Assembly (NCBI GenBank): GCA_913057215.1
Contig: CAJXNQ010000019.1
Coordinates: forward strand, 1 to 34,195
From: an uncultured Gammaproteobacteria bacterium
GTDB taxonomy: Bacteria > Pseudomonadota > Gammaproteobacteria > Pseudomonadales > Litorivicinaceae
Direction: 5' to 3'
DNA: 34,195 nucleotides
A model generated the notes under the pieces. It did not search any database and was not told the origin of the DNA. It saw only the letters and a list, made by a program, of their open reading frames with translations. Of this stretch, positions 16,906 to 32,175 are shown one piece after another. The position numbers and the translations under genes are program-made. Position 1 is the stretch's first letter. Each line of letters begins with the position of its first letter.

Positions 16906-17780
16906 TCTGCCTCCTTCATCTCGTTTTGACCACCCACCCATAATGCCAGCCAACCACCAACAAAGCCGATGCAGGCAAGTCCAAAGGGTAACCAGAACGT
17001 GCCATCCGCGGGAAGACGCAACATCTCAAACCCGCCGCCTTCAGCTTGCCACGGCCACACGCGAATCAGTGCTCCAAAGACCACACCGGTCAACACGCAC
17101 ATCACTTGCGACTCAAAACGGCTCAATAACCATTTCAAAAGATGCGCCATGGATAGAATACCCAAGGCACCACCACATAAAAACAGACCCAACACCAGAA
17201 AATCACCGCCAGTAACGGCTGCAATCAAGGCTGGATATAAACCGGTGAGAAGCAACAAAAAGCTTCCCGAAATACCGGGTAAGAGCATGGCTGAAAGCGC
17301 CATGGCGCCAGCGAAGGGCCAGATCCACAATGCCGGCGTGGTAGCCGTCGGTGTTTGCAGCCCAATGGCGATCGCCAACACCGCACCGAACACAAAATAC
17401 AGCCCGTGCCGGGATATCAGTGCCGCTCTCAGATCGGCCACCAAATGCAAGCCCATCGCCAACACCAGCCCGAAGAAAAATCCCCACACCCGTTCTGGAT
17501 AGAGCGTTAACCAATGTTCAATCCAATGTGCAAGTGTCACCACCGACATCACAATGCCGACCACCAGTGGCAATACAAAGGATCCGTCCAGATGCGCCCA
17601 TAATCCCTTCACACCCTCGCGCCTCAATACACCCCAAAGCGACGGCCGAACGGCTGTCAATACTGCGAGCCAGCGGCCATAGATACCGGTAAGGAAGGCC
17701 ACCGTGCCGCCTGAGACGCCTGGTACGGCATCGGCGACACCCATTGCAAGCCCACGCACCCAAATCCCAAGTATGGTCAT
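16902..17780 (-). CDS. popT: DUF368 membrane protein, probable undecaprenyl-phosphate translocase PopT
   Basis: The 292-residue protein is very hydrophobic, with about eight membrane segments. It shows both signature repeats of the DUF368 family: DAVPGVSGGTVAFLTGIYGR near residues 17-36 and LLPGISGSFLLLLTGLYPAL near 166-185. DUF368 proteins were recently shown in other bacteria to return undecaprenyl phosphate across the cytoplasmic membrane, recycling the carrier for peptidoglycan and other cell-wall polymers. The assignment here is by family motif. It overlaps pcm by four bases (ATGA) and its stop overlaps the nlpD start, so it is co-translated with an envelope gene. E. coli and, as I recall, P. 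aeruginosa lack it at this locus. Confidence 0.87.
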   Translation of the reverse strand: MTILGIWVRGLAMGVADAVPGVSGGTVAFLTGIYGRWLAVLTAVRPSLWGVLRREGVKGLWAHLDGSFVLPLVVGIVMSVVTLAHWIEHWLTLYPERVWGFFFGLVLAMGLHLVADLRAALISRHGLYFVFGAVLAIAIGLQTPTATTPALWIWPFAGAMALSAMLLPGISGSFLLLLTGLYPALIAAVTGGDFLVLGLFLCGGALGILSMAHLLKWLLSRFESQVMCVLTGVVFGALIRVWPWQAEGGGFEMLRLPADGTFWLPFGLACIGFVGGWLALWVGGQNEMKEAD

Positions 17781-18418
17781 TCCAAACCTGCTAAGGCTGG
17801 AACAAAAAAGGCCGCATCGAGGGGGCGCGCATCAATAGACTCGCCGGTTCGGGTGTATAGGATCAATTGTTGGTGTTGACCAAGCCCAACAGGCGCGATC
17901 AGTCGCCCGCCATCGGCCAATTGATCAAAGAGTCCTGGCGGGACCTGCTCAGGGCAAGCCGCCAACACGATGCCATCAAAGGGTGCAAAGTCAGCCCACC
18001 CCAAGAGTCCATCGCCATGTCGAATGACCACATTTTCAATCTCAAGTTGATCCATGCGCTTTCTGGCATCCGACGCCAAAGGGGCAATTCGCTCAATCGC
18101 AAACACTTGTTCGGACAGGTGGCTCAATAACGCCGTTTGAAATCCAGAGCCCGCACCGACTTCCAACACACGCTGCATGGATTGTCCGGCTCGTAACAGT
18201 TCGAGCATTCGGGCCACCACCGATGGCTGAGACAACGTCTGCTGATAACCAAGTGGCAGGGTCACATCTTGGTAGGCGGTATCGGCCACCGCTTGATCCA
18301 CGAACAGATGCCGCGGCACACGCCGAAAGGCATCTAACACAAAGATGTCGTTGATACCCAGATCACCGAGAGTCTCAACCAAGCGATTTTGACCACGCTC
18401 ATGCAGCAAACTATGCAC
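17777..18418 (-). CDS. pcm: Protein-L-isoaspartate O-methyltransferase
   Basis: Pcm methylates L-isoaspartyl residues so that damaged proteins can be repaired. The 213-residue protein has SAM-binding motif I VLEVGAGSGFQTALL (about residues 84-98), the upstream substrate-side sequence QTLSQPSVVARMLELL, and HGDGLLGWADFAPFDGI. Length and layout fit the family. The GTG at 18418 is the likely start, overlapping the end of truD by eight bases; no strong ribosome-binding sequence is seen, in keeping with coupling. The usual neighbour surE is missing between truD and this gene. Confidence 0.95.
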   Translation of the reverse strand: MHSLLHERGQNRLVETLGDLGINDIFVLDAFRRVPRHLFVDQAVADTAYQDVTLPLGYQQTLSQPSVVARMLELLRAGQSMQRVLEVGAGSGFQTALLSHLSEQVFAIERIAPLASDARKRMDQLEIENVVIRHGDGLLGWADFAPFDGIVLAACPEQVPPGLFDQLADGGRLIAPVGLGQHQQLILYTRTGESIDARPLDAAFFVPALAGLE

Positions 18419-19454
18419 GGGACTCAGACAGCACTCCTAACTCATGTAATACGGCGGTGGCAAAGGCACCACGTGGACAATAAAACTTCAGTTTGAGTGT
18501 AGACCCTTGTTGATCTGACACCAACTGTTTCGGGATCACGCGCTCGGCACGCCGATCCGCTTCCCGAAAGATTCCAGTGAGCCATGCACAGAGACTTGGA
18601 TCTGTTTCCAATACGTGGCGCTCGCGGGCCGCCTGCGCTGCGCCTGTCTTGGCATCCCGACCCATCATCGGTGCAGTCGGATCGAGTTCGCCGCCGCCAA
18701 CGCGCGTCATGACGTCCTCGATATTGTCTTCGGTCACCGAAAAATGACTGCCTCGACCCGCCAATGACACCACATCATCGAGGGCAACAGACAACCATTG
18801 GTCCGTCTCAATCCGTGCGGCCACCACCGCGTTGAAGCCGGCAGAACGTGCGGCAGAGGCCGCCATGCCATCTTTCGGATGCAGGCGCCGACGTCCCTCG
18901 GGATCACGCTGAGCGAGGCGGCGAGCTGTCTGTAAGTTCGATCCATGTCGACCAAAGCGCTGTAAGCCAAAATAGTTGGCCACACCGCGCGCGCGAATCG
19001 CTGCCAGTCGCGCATCAAGATCACCCACAACCTCGCCGTGGAGAACCAATTCAAACCAATTGCCGGCCAACTGACCGATCTTGAGCTTCCGTTGATTGCG
19101 TGTGACCTCGATAACAGAAAGTGCCGCATCGATCTCACCGGTCTCAATCTGCGCCTGTTCAGGCAGACTCATCCATTGACGGGTGACGGCATGTGTGTCT
19201 TTTTTACCGGCATAGCCAATATCTTTTCGCGAGACACCACTGGCATTCGCCAACCGCGACTGGGCCTCATCGGTCGAGACACCGGTTTTCTCAATCAATA
19301 CCCACCAATGACTGCCGACGCCCTCGGGCACAAAACCAAGGTCTTCAGTGACGCGAAACTCTGACGGGTGACGACGATAGACACCGTGAAACACAGGTTC
19401 ACCATGTACACGCGGAAGATCAGGCAGGCCAATCGGCCGGTCTCCGTACTGCAT
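18411..19454 (-). CDS. truD: tRNA pseudouridine(13) synthase TruD
   Basis: TruD makes pseudouridine 13 in tRNA-Glu. The 347-residue protein has the family motif IGYAGKKDTHAVTRQW with the catalytic aspartate at residue 86. The conserved GVANYFGLQRFG follows at about 163-174, and RSAGFNAVVAAR at about 213-224. The TRUD insertion domain lies between SLAGRGSHF and TGIFREADRRAERV. Length matches E. coli (349). The start shares one base with the ispF stop (TGATG). Confidence 0.96.
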   Translation of the reverse strand: MQYGDRPIGLPDLPRVHGEPVFHGVYRRHPSEFRVTEDLGFVPEGVGSHWWVLIEKTGVSTDEAQSRLANASGVSRKDIGYAGKKDTHAVTRQWMSLPEQAQIETGEIDAALSVIEVTRNQRKLKIGQLAGNWFELVLHGEVVGDLDARLAAIRARGVANYFGLQRFGRHGSNLQTARRLAQRDPEGRRRLHPKDGMAASAARSAGFNAVVAARIETDQWLSVALDDVVSLAGRGSHFSVTEDNIEDVMTRVGGGELDPTAPMMGRDAKTGAAQAARERHVLETDPSLCAWLTGIFREADRRAERVIPKQLVSDQQGSTLKLKFYCPRGAFATAVLHELGVLSESRA

Positions 19455-19936
19455 CAGGTCCCGTGCGAATGCATCAACACAGAGGCCATCACGGCAATGC
19501 CCTCACCGCGTCCGACAAACCCCAGGCGTTCAGTGGTTGTTGCCTTCACAGAGACTGTATCCCGTGTCATATGCAAGACCTCGGCAATACAGCCCCGCAT
19601 GGCATCCCGAATTGGGCCGATTTTCGGTTGTTCACACAAGATCGTCAGATCAACGTTGGATGGGCTATAGCCACGTGTTAAACACAAGGCCAACACCTCC
19701 TGCGTTAAGGATGCTGAATCCGCGCCTTGAAAGCGGGGATCAGAGTCTGGAAACAACTGGCCAATGTCGCCAAGCGCCAACGACCCGAGCATGGCATCCA
19801 TCAGCGCATGTAAGACGATGTCGCCATCGGAGTGAGCAATGATTTGCAGGTCACAAGGGACCCACAGTCCACCGAGCGTCATGCCCTCACCAGGCTCCGT
19901 CCGATGCACATCAAAACCCTGTCCAATCCGCATCAT
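19454..19936 (-). CDS. ispF: 2-C-methyl-D-erythritol 2,4-cyclodiphosphate synthase IspF
   Basis: IspF catalyses the ring-closing step of the MEP isoprenoid pathway. The 160-residue protein has the zinc ligands D9 and H11 in GQGFDVH and H43 in HSDGDIVLHALMDA. The C-terminal region contains VSVKATTTERLGFVGRGEGI, the CDP-binding segment. It overlaps ispD by four bases (ATGATG gives two possible starts, 19936 and 19933). IspD and IspF act two steps apart in the same pathway and are adjacent here. Confidence 0.97.
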   Translation of the reverse strand: MMRIGQGFDVHRTEPGEGMTLGGLWVPCDLQIIAHSDGDIVLHALMDAMLGSLALGDIGQLFPDSDPRFQGADSASLTQEVLALCLTRGYSPSNVDLTILCEQPKIGPIRDAMRGCIAEVLHMTRDTVSVKATTTERLGFVGRGEGIAVMASVLMHSHGT

Positions 19937-20662
19937 GTCGAATCCTCCGTGCGCTGAGTCAAGACCGCCTCAATCAGCTCAAAATCCTCAGGATAGGTCA
20001 ACTTGATATTCGACCGCCGCCCTCGGATCAACCAGGGCTGTACACCTGCCGCCTCCATCGCTTGCGATTCATCAGTGACCGTCTTCTCTGCCGCACACAC
20101 GGCATCGAGCGCATTCAATAGTGGTCGCAAGCGAAACACTTGCGGCGTCATCGCATGCCACAGCCCACTTCGATCAAGTGTTTGAGCCACTTGAGAATCC
20201 GTCACATCAGGACAGTCTGCGCCGACATCTGCACGCTTCAGTGTGTCTGCAGCCGGCACGCCAAGAACGCATCCTGGGCACTCTGGATGCCGTACAGCCT
20301 CGATCAGCGCATGCAATTCATTTTCAGTCAGCAATGGCCGAGCCGCGTCGTGGACAAACACCCAATCAGAATCGGCTGCGCCCTGAGCCGCCAACCAACT
20401 TAAGCCCGCATGCACACTGTCCTGGCGTTCCAGACCACCGACGATGGCAGACACCCGCGAATCGGTTGCGTGATAGAGATCCATGAAACGCGCATCACCC
20501 TCCGCAATGGACACCACAACGCCTGCAAAATCAGGCAGGGCTAAAAAACGCGCCAACACATGATCGAGGACCGCCATCCCGGCCACATTTCGGTACTGCT
20601 TGGGTGCGCTGCTGCCGAATCGGCTGCCTCGCCCACCGGCGGGCAACACAACCCAAACGCGC

Positions 20663-20676
<14 letters not shown>
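19933..20676 (-). CDS. ispD: 2-C-methyl-D-erythritol 4-phosphate cytidylyltransferase IspD
   Basis: IspD couples CTP to methylerythritol phosphate in the MEP pathway. The 247-residue protein has the nucleotide-binding motif LPAGGRGSRFGSSAPKQY at residues 11-28, then VFVHDAARPLLTENEL, GVPAADTLKRA, LWHAMTPQVFRL and TDESQAMEAAG, all in family order. A C-terminal NIKLTYPEDFELIE is also typical. It begins within the last 14 bases of ftsB. Confidence 0.97.
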
Positions 20677-24784
<4,108 letters not shown>

Positions 24785-24803
24785 TCATTCTTGGGATGGG
24801 ACG

Positions 24804-26117
24804 TTAGGATACAGTGGAATCAGAATCCTGCATAGGGTGCATCTCCCAGCGCCACTGCAGGGAATGTGAGACGGACGCCGTCTCACGCGCATCTGCATTC
24901 CCCCAGCCCAACACACATTCACCTGCACTGATCAGTGGCAATTGACGCCGGAGCCACGGCGGTACAGACAAGATCTGCCCCAACTGCTTCAAACTCTGCA
25001 TTGGACGACCACGCGCCAACCGAAAACTCCGTTGTTGCACTCCAAAAAATACATCGATGTCCGCCGATGCGGCTGCTGTCATGAGGGTCAGTCGCCCAGT
25101 GGGCAGTTCAATCTGCTGGCTCGAGTTGGGAGCCAAGCTCACTGGCTGGTGTATCTCAGGTGCGCTCTCATCGGCTAAGTGTGACTGATCAACCCAATAC
25201 AACCGGTCCTGCCAACGACGGAGACAATAGGGACTCTGACCAATTTGTAGCTCTGGTAAACGGTCTGCAGGTGCTTGCAGGCATTGACGCGCAAACTCAT
25301 CAATCTGTGCTCGACTCGGCGCAAATAAGCCACGCGACTGACAAAAAAACCGGACTTGCCAGGCAATCGAGCGATCGGTATTCGCCAACTCAATTGCATC
25401 GACCTCGGATGTGGGCAATCGACCGTCCAGGGCTTCTGCAGCTTCAAAGACACGGTTGCGAGCGAGATTCGAGAGTTGCAACACCTGGCTCCGGACGGAC
25501 GGTGCAACGCGTGACAGCGCAGGCAATAGTTTCCAACGAATCAAATTACGCCTAAAACTCACATCATGATTGGACGGATCGGACACGTAATCCAAGCCGC
25601 GGGCAGCGACCAAACCCACCAACTGGCGCCGCGTCAGCTCCAACAGCGGACGCACCAAAGTTCCTTCGCCAAACTGACGCACAGCTGGGATGCCGACCAA
25701 GCCAATCAAGCCAGAGCCCTGGGCAAGACGCAGCAGCACGGTCTCGACCTGATCATCTCGATGATGCGCGGTCATCACCACATCGCCCGGATCGATGTGC
25801 GCCATCACCGCTGCATAGCGCGCCTCGCGTGCACGGCGTTCAAACTCAGTCCCCGGGGCTACATCCAGTCGGTGAAGACACCACTCAAAGCCCCGCTTTG
25901 TCGATTCAATCTCGACCTGGGCCGCCCAATGATCAGCCGCGGACTCAACACCATGATGACAATGATGCACACAAATGTGACGTTCCACTTGCCGATTGAA
26001 GTCAGATACCAAGGCCAATAGCGCCATGGAATCAGCTCCACCACTGACCATCACGTGCACGCGATGTTGAGGAGCCGGCCAATGCGGCCTCAGAAGTCCG
26101 TCAGCTGCGACCGACAC
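24804..26117 (-). CDS. tilS: tRNA(Ile)-lysidine synthetase TilS
   Basis: TilS attaches lysine to C34 of the CAU-anticodon tRNA-Ile so that it reads AUA. The 437-residue protein has the PP-loop ATP site SGGADS at residues 25-30. Next come [15 protein letters not shown] and [23 protein letters not shown], both family hallmarks, and [14 protein letters not shown]-terminal tRNA-binding domains follow with lower conservation ([16 protein letters not shown]). The GTG at 26117 overlaps the end of accA by 17 bases. Length equals that of typical gammaproteobacterial TilS. Confidence 0.95.
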   Translation of the reverse strand: MSVAADGLLRPHWPAPQHRVHVMVSGGADSMALLALVSDFNRQVERHICVHHCHHGVESAADHWAAQVEIESTKRGFEWCLHRLDVAPGTEFERRAREARYAAVMAHIDPGDVVMTAHHRDDQVETVLLRLAQGSGLIGLVGIPAVRQFGEGTLVRPLLELTRRQLVGLVAARGLDYVSDPSNHDVSFRRNLIRWKLLPALSRVAPSVRSQVLQLSNLARNRVFEAAEALDGRLPTSEVDAIELANTDRSIAWQVRFFCQSRGLFAPSRAQIDEFARQCLQAPADRLPELQIGQSPYCLRRWQDRLYWVDQSHLADESAPEIHQPVSLAPNSSQQIELPTGRLTLMTAAASADIDVFFGVQQRSFRLARGRPMQSLKQLGQILSVPPWLRRQLPLISAGECVLGWGNADARETASVSHSLQWRWEMHPMQDSDSTVS

Positions 26118-27057
26118 CGAACGCCATCAATTTCTCATACCGCCCGGCGAGCAAGGCATCCGCATCCAGTGCTGTGAGCACATCAAGCTGTGCTTCAATG
26201 GCGTCACCGAGTGCAGCGGCCGAATCTTGAGGCGCACGATGCGCGCCGCCAAGCGGCTCACGCACCAATTGATCCACCAGGCCTAAAGAAAACAAACGAT
26301 CTGCGGTAATACCCATGGCCTCCGCAGCTTCTGGCGCATGTGCAGCATCCTTCCAAAGAATCGATGCACAGCCCTCCGGAGAAATCACAGAGTAAGTCGA
26401 GAATTCGAGCATCAACAACCGATCACACACGCCAATCGCCAAGGCTCCGCCGGAACCACCCTCGCCGATGACTGAGGTGACGATGGGTGTTTTTAAGCTG
26501 GCCATGACCGCCAGACTGCGTGCAATGGCCTCACTCTGTCCACGCTCTTCTGCATCAATGCCGGGGTATGCGCCCGGTGTGTCGATAAAGGTCAGGACCG
26601 GAATGTTGAAACGCTCCGCAAGCTGCATCAGTCGTTGAGCTTTTCTGTAACCCTCAGGCCGCGGCATCCCGAAGTTCCGCGCGACTTTTTCTTTGACGGT
26701 ACGGCCTTTTTCGTGCCCAATCACAACCACCGGACGGCCCCGAAACTCGCCCAAACCACCGACCAGTGCCTGATCATCACCAAACATCCGATCGCCATGC
26801 AATTCATCAAATCCATCGATGAAGTGGCGTACATAATCAAAGGTGTAGGGCCGTTTGGGGTGTCTGGCGAGCTGCGCTTTTTGCCAGGTGGATAAGTCTG
26901 CGAAGATTTTTTCGGTCAAACTTTTGGACTTCGACTGCAGACGACTGACTTCTTCGGCGATATTGATCCCAGACTCCGTCGACAAATGTCTGAGTTCTTC
27001 AATCTTGGAATCAAGATCGGCAATGGGTTGTTCGAAGTCGAGATAATCGGGGTTCAT
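26101..27057 (-). CDS. accA: Acetyl-CoA carboxylase carboxyltransferase subunit alpha
   Basis: AccA is the alpha half of the carboxyltransferase that makes malonyl-CoA for fatty acid synthesis, paired with AccD encoded elsewhere. The 318-residue protein has the family N terminus [19 protein letters not shown], then [22 protein letters not shown], the oxyanion-hole segment [35 protein letters not shown] and [12 protein letters not shown]. It begins with an ATGA overlap on the dnaE stop, as in many relatives. Confidence 0.98.
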   Translation of the reverse strand: MNPDYLDFEQPIADLDSKIEELRHLSTESGINIAEEVSRLQSKSKSLTEKIFADLSTWQKAQLARHPKRPYTFDYVRHFIDGFDELHGDRMFGDDQALVGGLGEFRGRPVVVIGHEKGRTVKEKVARNFGMPRPEGYRKAQRLMQLAERFNIPVLTFIDTPGAYPGIDAEERGQSEAIARSLAVMASLKTPIVTSVIGEGGSGGALAIGVCDRLLMLEFSTYSVISPEGCASILWKDAAHAPEAAEAMGITADRLFSLGLVDQLVREPLGGAHRAPQDSAAALGDAIEAQLDVLTALDADALLAGRYEKLMAFGVGRS

Positions 27058-30000
27058 GCGGGGGTTCGATTCCTTGTCTGAAACTCAAGCGTCACTCTGT
27101 CCTCACCGAGAAGCGCCTGCAAATCCAATAACAACGCATCATTGGGATGGATCTGGTAACGCTCACCCAAAACCACTTCGCCAGATGCTTCTTCACCATT
27201 GTACGCGATTACGACCGGACACTCACCGCCAAGATGTGGCTTTAAGGTCGCCAGGAGTGTCTCAGCGAACGACGACTCCTGCACGTCAACAGCCACCTTC
27301 AAGGCAGACGCCGACTGTGTTCGTGCCTCCTCAAGTGTCTCGACACGGTGCGCGCGCATTTTCAAACTGGCGTTGAAATCATCAAAGCTGACTTCGCCCT
27401 CAATCACCACTAAAGCATCATCTGCCAGTCGCGCACGCGCCTCCTCGAACAGATCACTGAACACCGTCACATCAATGCGTGCAGTGCGATCATCAAGGGT
27501 CACAATCCCAAGCGTATCCCCGCGCTTGGTCTTCACAGCCCGGCAGCCAACCACCAATCCAGCCACCCGAATAATGTCTTTACCCCGCTCAAGTGCCTCA
27601 ATGGGTTTTGCACCCAGCCCTTTTAAGTCGTCGCGATACCAGTCAATAGGGTGGCCGGTGAGATACAGACCGAGGGTTTCTTTTTCGCCCTTCAATACAT
27701 CGCGCTCAGTCCATCGCGTGACATTGCGATACTCGGCGTATGGATCGGTTGAAGCCACAGGCTCACCCAGGCCAAACATGTCCTCCATACCGATGGCCTC
27801 ATTGCGCGCCTCCTGATCAGCCTGTCCAATCGCATCATCCAGGGCGTGCATCAACACCCAGCGCGATTCACCCAAGGCATCAAAAGCACCAGCCCGAATC
27901 AAGGCTTCAAGCGCGCGTCGATTGACGCGACCTGATTCAATCCGACTGCAGAAATCAAACAGGTCTGTAAAGGGCCCACCGGTCGTTCGTGCTTCAACCA
28001 AGGCACCGATCGGTCCTTCACCCAATCCCTTGATTGCACCCAGGCCATAGATGACCTCACCGGCTTGGCCTGAGAATTTCAGGGTGCCGGCGTTGACATC
28101 GGGAGGCCGGACCGTCAAACCCATCCGTCGGCATTCTTCGATTAAAGGCACTACCTTGTCAGTGTTGTCCATATCCGATGACAAAACCGCGGCCATAAAC
28201 TCAGCCGGATAATAGGTTTTCAAATAGGCGGTCTGGTAAGACACGAGCGCGTAGGCTGCCGAGTGCGATTTATTGAAGCCGTAGCCCGCAAACTTTTCCA
28301 TCAAATCAAAAATTGAACCGGCGAGTGCTGCATCGATGCCACGCTCGCCCGTCCCTTTCAGGAAGATTTCCCGCTGCTTCTGCATTTCTTCGGGTTTTTT
28401 CTTACCCATGGCACGCCGCAATAAATCCGCGCCACCGAGTGAATAATTGGCAAGCACCTGCGCAATCTGCATCACCTGTTCTTGATACAAAATCACCCCA
28501 TAGGTGTTTTTCAAAATCGGCTCAAGATCTGGATGGGGATACACGACTTGCGCACGGCCGTGCTTTCTGTTGATGAAGTCATCGACCATGCCCGACTGCA
28601 ATGGACCCGGCCGAAACAAAGCAACCAAGGCAACAATATCCTCGAACGAGTTGGGCTTCAGCCGTCGAATCAACTCTTTCATCCCGCGTGATTCCAACTG
28701 GAAAATCGCAGTGGTATCGCCACGACACAGAAGCTCAAAAACCGCCGGATCCTGCATTGGGATTTGCTCCATATCCGGCGCTTCACCGCGTGTTTCACGA
28801 ATTTGGGCCAAGGCCCAATCAATGATGGTGAGCGTTCGAAGTCCCAAGAAATCGAACTTCACGAGGCCTGCTGCCTCCACATCATCTTTATCCAGTTGTG
28901 TGACCAGCCCCGATCCATCGTCCTCAGACAAGAGCGCCGTAAAATCCGTGAGTTTGCCCGGTGCGATCACCACACCACCGGCATGCTTACCGGTATTTCG
29001 GGCCAAGCCCTCAAGTTTGAGCGCCATGTCCCAAACGTCTCTGACCTCATCGTCTTCTTCGACCAATCGCTTCAGCTCGGGTTCGGCCTCATAGGCCTTA
29101 TCCAGCGTCATACCCACTTCAAAGGGAATCAATTTGGCCAGACGATCACCCAACCCATAGGGCTTCCCTTGAACACGCGTCACATCACGCACCACCGCCT
29201 TGGCAGCCATCGAACCAAAGGTGACGATTTGACTGACCGCATCGCGTCCATAGCGACCTGCGACATACTCAATCACCCGATCGCGGCCTTCCATACAGAA
29301 GTCCACATCAAAATCAGGCATGGAGACCCGTTCAGGATTCAAAAACCGCTCAAACAGCAAATCATGGGCGATCGGGTCTAAATCGGTGATCTTCAGCGCC
29401 CAAGCAACGATTGACCCGGCACCCGAACCACGCCCCGGACCCACAGGAATCGATTGCTCTTTGGCCCACTGGATAAAGTCGGCAACAATCAAAAAATATC
29501 CCGGGAAACCCATCTGCAAGATGATGTCGACCTCAAAATCGAGTCGACTTCGATACGCGTTCTCATCAAGTGTCAGCCCACGCTCCGTTGCAATCCGAAG
29601 TCGCTCAGTTAACCCGTCATGACTGAATTGTCGAAAAAATGCATCCAACGTCATGCCGTCAGGCACCGGATATTCCGGAAGAAAATAGGTCCCAAGCGTC
29701 AGGGTCACACCACAGCGCTTGGCAATTTCCACGGTATTGGCGCAGGCATCCGGTAGATCACTGAACAGTGCCTGCATCTCATGACTCGGTTTCAACCATT
29801 GCTCGGGTGTATGGCGATACACCCGACGTGTGTCATCCAGGGTCACCCCATCATGAATACAGACGCGCGCTTCATGCGCTTCGTAGTCATTGGCACTCGG
29901 AAAACAGGCAACATTGGTGGCCACCAACGGAATCCCGAGCGGGTCGACATGTGACAGTGCAAATTGGCCAAGTTGATGCTCGGCGGCCAATCCAAGGCGT

Positions 30001-30497
30001 GTGAGCTCAAAATACAACCGATCACCAAAGAGCGCGTGATAGCGCGTAAGCGTCTCAGTGGCTTTTTCGACATGGCCGCTGGCGACCAACCGACCGATCT
30101 CGCCCTCAGTCGACCCAGTCAAACAAATCAAACCTTCATGATGTTCACAGAGCCAGTCCCAGGACAACAACGCATAGTCACCCTCTTGGCCTTTCAGCCA
30201 CCCAAGTGACAGTAACTCCAGTAAATTGAGGTAGCCGGTTTGATTCATGCATAAGAGGGTCAGCCGTCCCAGACCATGAGTGGTCTTCACCCAACAGTCC
30301 GCTCCGATTAACGGCTGCACACCGGCATTTAAGGCCTTCTGATAGAACTTCACCAGTGCGAAGACATTGGACTCATCGGTCAGGGCCACCGCAGGCATGC
30401 CGTCAGCCGACACCAAGTTGACCAACTCCCCAACGCGGATCAGCCCGTCAACCAGTGAGTATTCAGAATGGGTCCTTAAATGTACAAAGCCCGTCAT
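27054..30497 (-). CDS. dnaE: DNA polymerase III subunit alpha
   Basis: DnaE is the replicative polymerase subunit. The 1147-residue protein is close to the E. coli length (1160). The N-terminal PHP domain starts [15 protein letters not shown]. The polymerase core has [16 protein letters not shown] and the metal-binding pair D395/D397 in [14 protein letters not shown], followed by [16 protein letters not shown] and FGFNKSH-like [13 protein letters not shown]. The C-terminal OB fold includes [20 protein letters not shown]. It overlaps rnhB and accA by four bases on each side (ATGA), so its translation is probably tied to both. Confidence 0.98.
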   Translation of the reverse strand: MTGFVHLRTHSEYSLVDGLIRVGELVNLVSADGMPAVALTDESNVFALVKFYQKALNAGVQPLIGADCWVKTTHGLGRLTLLCMNQTGYLNLLELLSLGWLKGQEGDYALLSWDWLCEHHEGLICLTGSTEGEIGRLVASGHVEKATETLTRYHALFGDRLYFELTRLGLAAEHQLGQFALSHVDPLGIPLVATNVACFPSANDYEAHEARVCIHDGVTLDDTRRVYRHTPEQWLKPSHEMQALFSDLPDACANTVEIAKRCGVTLTLGTYFLPEYPVPDGMTLDAFFRQFSHDGLTERLRIATERGLTLDENAYRSRLDFEVDIILQMGFPGYFLIVADFIQWAKEQSIPVGPGRGSGAGSIVAWALKITDLDPIAHDLLFERFLNPERVSMPDFDVDFCMEGRDRVIEYVAGRYGRDAVSQIVTFGSMAAKAVVRDVTRVQGKPYGLGDRLAKLIPFEVGMTLDKAYEAEPELKRLVEEDDEVRDVWDMALKLEGLARNTGKHAGGVVIAPGKLTDFTALLSEDDGSGLVTQLDKDDVEAAGLVKFDFLGLRTLTIIDWALAQIRETRGEAPDMEQIPMQDPAVFELLCRGDTTAIFQLESRGMKELIRRLKPNSFEDIVALVALFRPGPLQSGMVDDFINRKHGRAQVVYPHPDLEPILKNTYGVILYQEQVMQIAQVLANYSLGGADLLRRAMGKKKPEEMQKQREIFLKGTGERGIDAALAGSIFDLMEKFAGYGFNKSHSAAYALVSYQTAYLKTYYPAEFMAAVLSSDMDNTDKVVPLIEECRRMGLTVRPPDVNAGTLKFSGQAGEVIYGLGAIKGLGEGPIGALVEARTTGGPFTDLFDFCSRIESGRVNRRALEALIRAGAFDALGESRWVLMHALDDAIGQADQEARNEAIGMEDMFGLGEPVASTDPYAEYRNVTRWTERDVLKGEKETLGLYLTGHPIDWYRDDLKGLGAKPIEALERGKDIIRVAGLVVGCRAVKTKRGDTLGIVTLDDRTARIDVTVFSDLFEEARARLADDALVVIEGEVSFDDFNASLKMRAHRVETLEEARTQSASALKVAVDVQESSFAETLLATLKPHLGGECPVVIAYNGEEASGEVVLGERYQIHPNDALLLDLQALLGEDRVTLEFQTRNRTPA

Positions 30498-31069
30498 GGC
30501 TGCTCCAATCGTTTGCGAACCGGTCCAAAGGACCGTCGATGAATTGCGCTGACACCGAGCTGATCAAGCGCCGCCAGATGAGCCTTCGTTGGATACCCTG
30601 CATGCAACTCCAGCCCATAGCCTGGATACTGTTCAGCCAAGGCCATCATTTCTCGATCCCGCGCTACTTTAGCAAGAATCGATGCCGCTGAAATGGCTGG
30701 TATCGAGCCGTCTCCACCGACCACTGCAGTGGCACGTCCTTGAAGGCCCACTGGTACGCGGTTGCCATCAATCAAAATCGGTGCATCCTGCACTCCCAAG
30801 CCATCGACCGCACGTTGCATCGCAAGCAATGTGGCTTGAAGAATATTAAGTCGATCGATTTCTTCGACCTCAGCGCGCCCAAAGCTCACAGCAGAGGCTT
30901 GATCTAAAATGATCGGCTCAAGCGCCAGTCGCCGCTTCGCTGAGAGTTTTTTTGAATCGACCAGACCCTCGATGTCACACTCTGCGGGCCACAACACCGC
31001 ACAGGTCACCACCGGACCTGCCAGTGGACCGCGACCCACCTCATCCACTCCAATGACATCGCCACTCAT
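30494..31069 (-). CDS. rnhB: Ribonuclease HII
   Basis: RnhB removes RNA from RNA-DNA hybrids and excises misincorporated ribonucleotides. The ATG at 31069 is chosen because it gives an ATGA overlap with the lpxB stop; a GTG at 31075 is the alternative. Length is 191 residues. The catalytic motif is [15 protein letters not shown] (D9, E10), followed by [10 protein letters not shown] near residue 38 and the third and fourth acidic positions around [16 protein letters not shown]. The C terminus H-x-RSFGPV ([11 protein letters not shown]) is typical. Confidence 0.97.
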   Translation of the reverse strand: MSGDVIGVDEVGRGPLAGPVVTCAVLWPAECDIEGLVDSKKLSAKRRLALEPIILDQASAVSFGRAEVEEIDRLNILQATLLAMQRAVDGLGVQDAPILIDGNRVPVGLQGRATAVVGGDGSIPAISAASILAKVARDREMMALAEQYPGYGLELHAGYPTKAHLAALDQLGVSAIHRRSFGPVRKRLEQP

Positions 31070-32175
31070 ACACACGCCTGAATAAAATCCGCAGCGCGCT
31101 TCGCCACCGGGCCAGCAAGCCGTTTATGAATCGCGCCTGCATGGTCTAAAAACTCTGGTGTTGCCCCGTGTTCAAGTGCAGACCAGGTGGCATCGGCAAT
31201 CGCCTCGGGTGTCGCGGCATCTTGTAATAATTCAGGGATGAGAGGCGTCTCTGCCATGACATTGGGGAGTGTCACACAGGATGTCGTTAATTTTGACCGA
31301 ATCAACCGATAGGTCCAGGGATGTACTCGGTAGGCGGCCACCGTCGGCCGGCCCGTCAAAATGGCCTCAAGCGCCGCCGTTCCTGACGCCAACAAAACCG
31401 CATCGGCAGCAGCCATGACAGTGTGGGCATTGCCAGCCAGCACATGGATTGGACGATCACCGACCTGTTTCTGGATCACCCGCTGCAATGCGGGCGTGGC
31501 TGCCGGAATCAGTCCGATTAAATCCGGGTCACGTTGCACTAAGATGTCAAAAGCCGCCAAAAAGAGCGGTAACAAGCGCTTGACTTCACCCTGGCGACTG
31601 CCCGGAAGGATCGCAAGGTAGCGACCGGTCGGTGAGATCTGAAGTGTCTGGCGCGAGGCTTCGGGATTGGGATTGAAATCAATCCGCTGAGCCAATGGAT
31701 GTCCGATAAAACAGGTTTTCAATCCCGTACCCTCATAGAGCGCGGGCTCGAATGGAAATAAACACAATAAAGCATCCAACTGCTTGGCAATTTTTGGAAT
31801 GCGGTTGGCCCGCCAAGCCCAGACCGACGGGCTGACCACATGAATCGCTGGAATACCAAGTGCTTTGGCGCGGCCTTGTAACGGTAGATTGAAATCCGGT
31901 GCATCACAGGTAATCAATGCGCAAGGCCGCGCGCACTCGAGGTAATGCACCATTTGACGGCGGATCGAGAGAAGCTCTGGAAGGCGTGGCAGAACTTCCA
32001 TCACACCCATGACCGACAGTCGCTCCATCGGAAACAGCGGGTAGACACCTGCACCAACCAATTCAGGACCGGCAATACCAGCAGGTGTCACATCCACCTG
32101 TTGAGACAGTGTGCGAAGAATTGAGGCAAGGATTTGGTCTCCGGACACCTCACCGGCGGCCACCGCGACCTGCAT
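31066..32175 (-). CDS. lpxB: Lipid A disaccharide synthase LpxB
   Basis: LpxB joins UDP-diacylglucosamine and lipid X to the lipid A disaccharide at the inner membrane. The 369-residue protein has the N-terminal [50 protein letters not shown] and [12 protein letters not shown]. The donor-binding region includes [19 protein letters not shown] and [19 protein letters not shown]. All are in family order for glycosyltransferase family 19. The start shares one base with the lpxA stop (TGATG). Confidence 0.97.
   Translation of the reverse strand: MQVAVAAGEVSGDQILASILRTLSQQVDVTPAGIAGPELVGAGVYPLFPMERLSVMGVMEVLPRLPELLSIRRQMVHYLECARPCALITCDAPDFNLPLQGRAKALGIPAIHVVSPSVWAWRANRIPKIAKQLDALLCLFPFEPALYEGTGLKTCFIGHPLAQRIDFNPNPEASRQTLQISPTGRYLAILPGSRQGEVKRLLPLFLAAFDILVQRDPDLIGLIPAATPALQRVIQKQVGDRPIHVLAGNAHTVMAAADAVLLASGTAALEAILTGRPTVAAYRVHPWTYRLIRSKLTTSCVTLPNVMAETPLIPELLQDAATPEAIADATWSALEHGATPEFLDHAGAIHKRLAGPVAKRAADFIQACV

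Noticed and set aside
27199-27816. Long plus-strand frames opposite dnaE, here and at 28504-29381
   Set aside because: They are serine- and arginine-rich shadows of a conserved gene. The dnaE frame carries all expected motifs.
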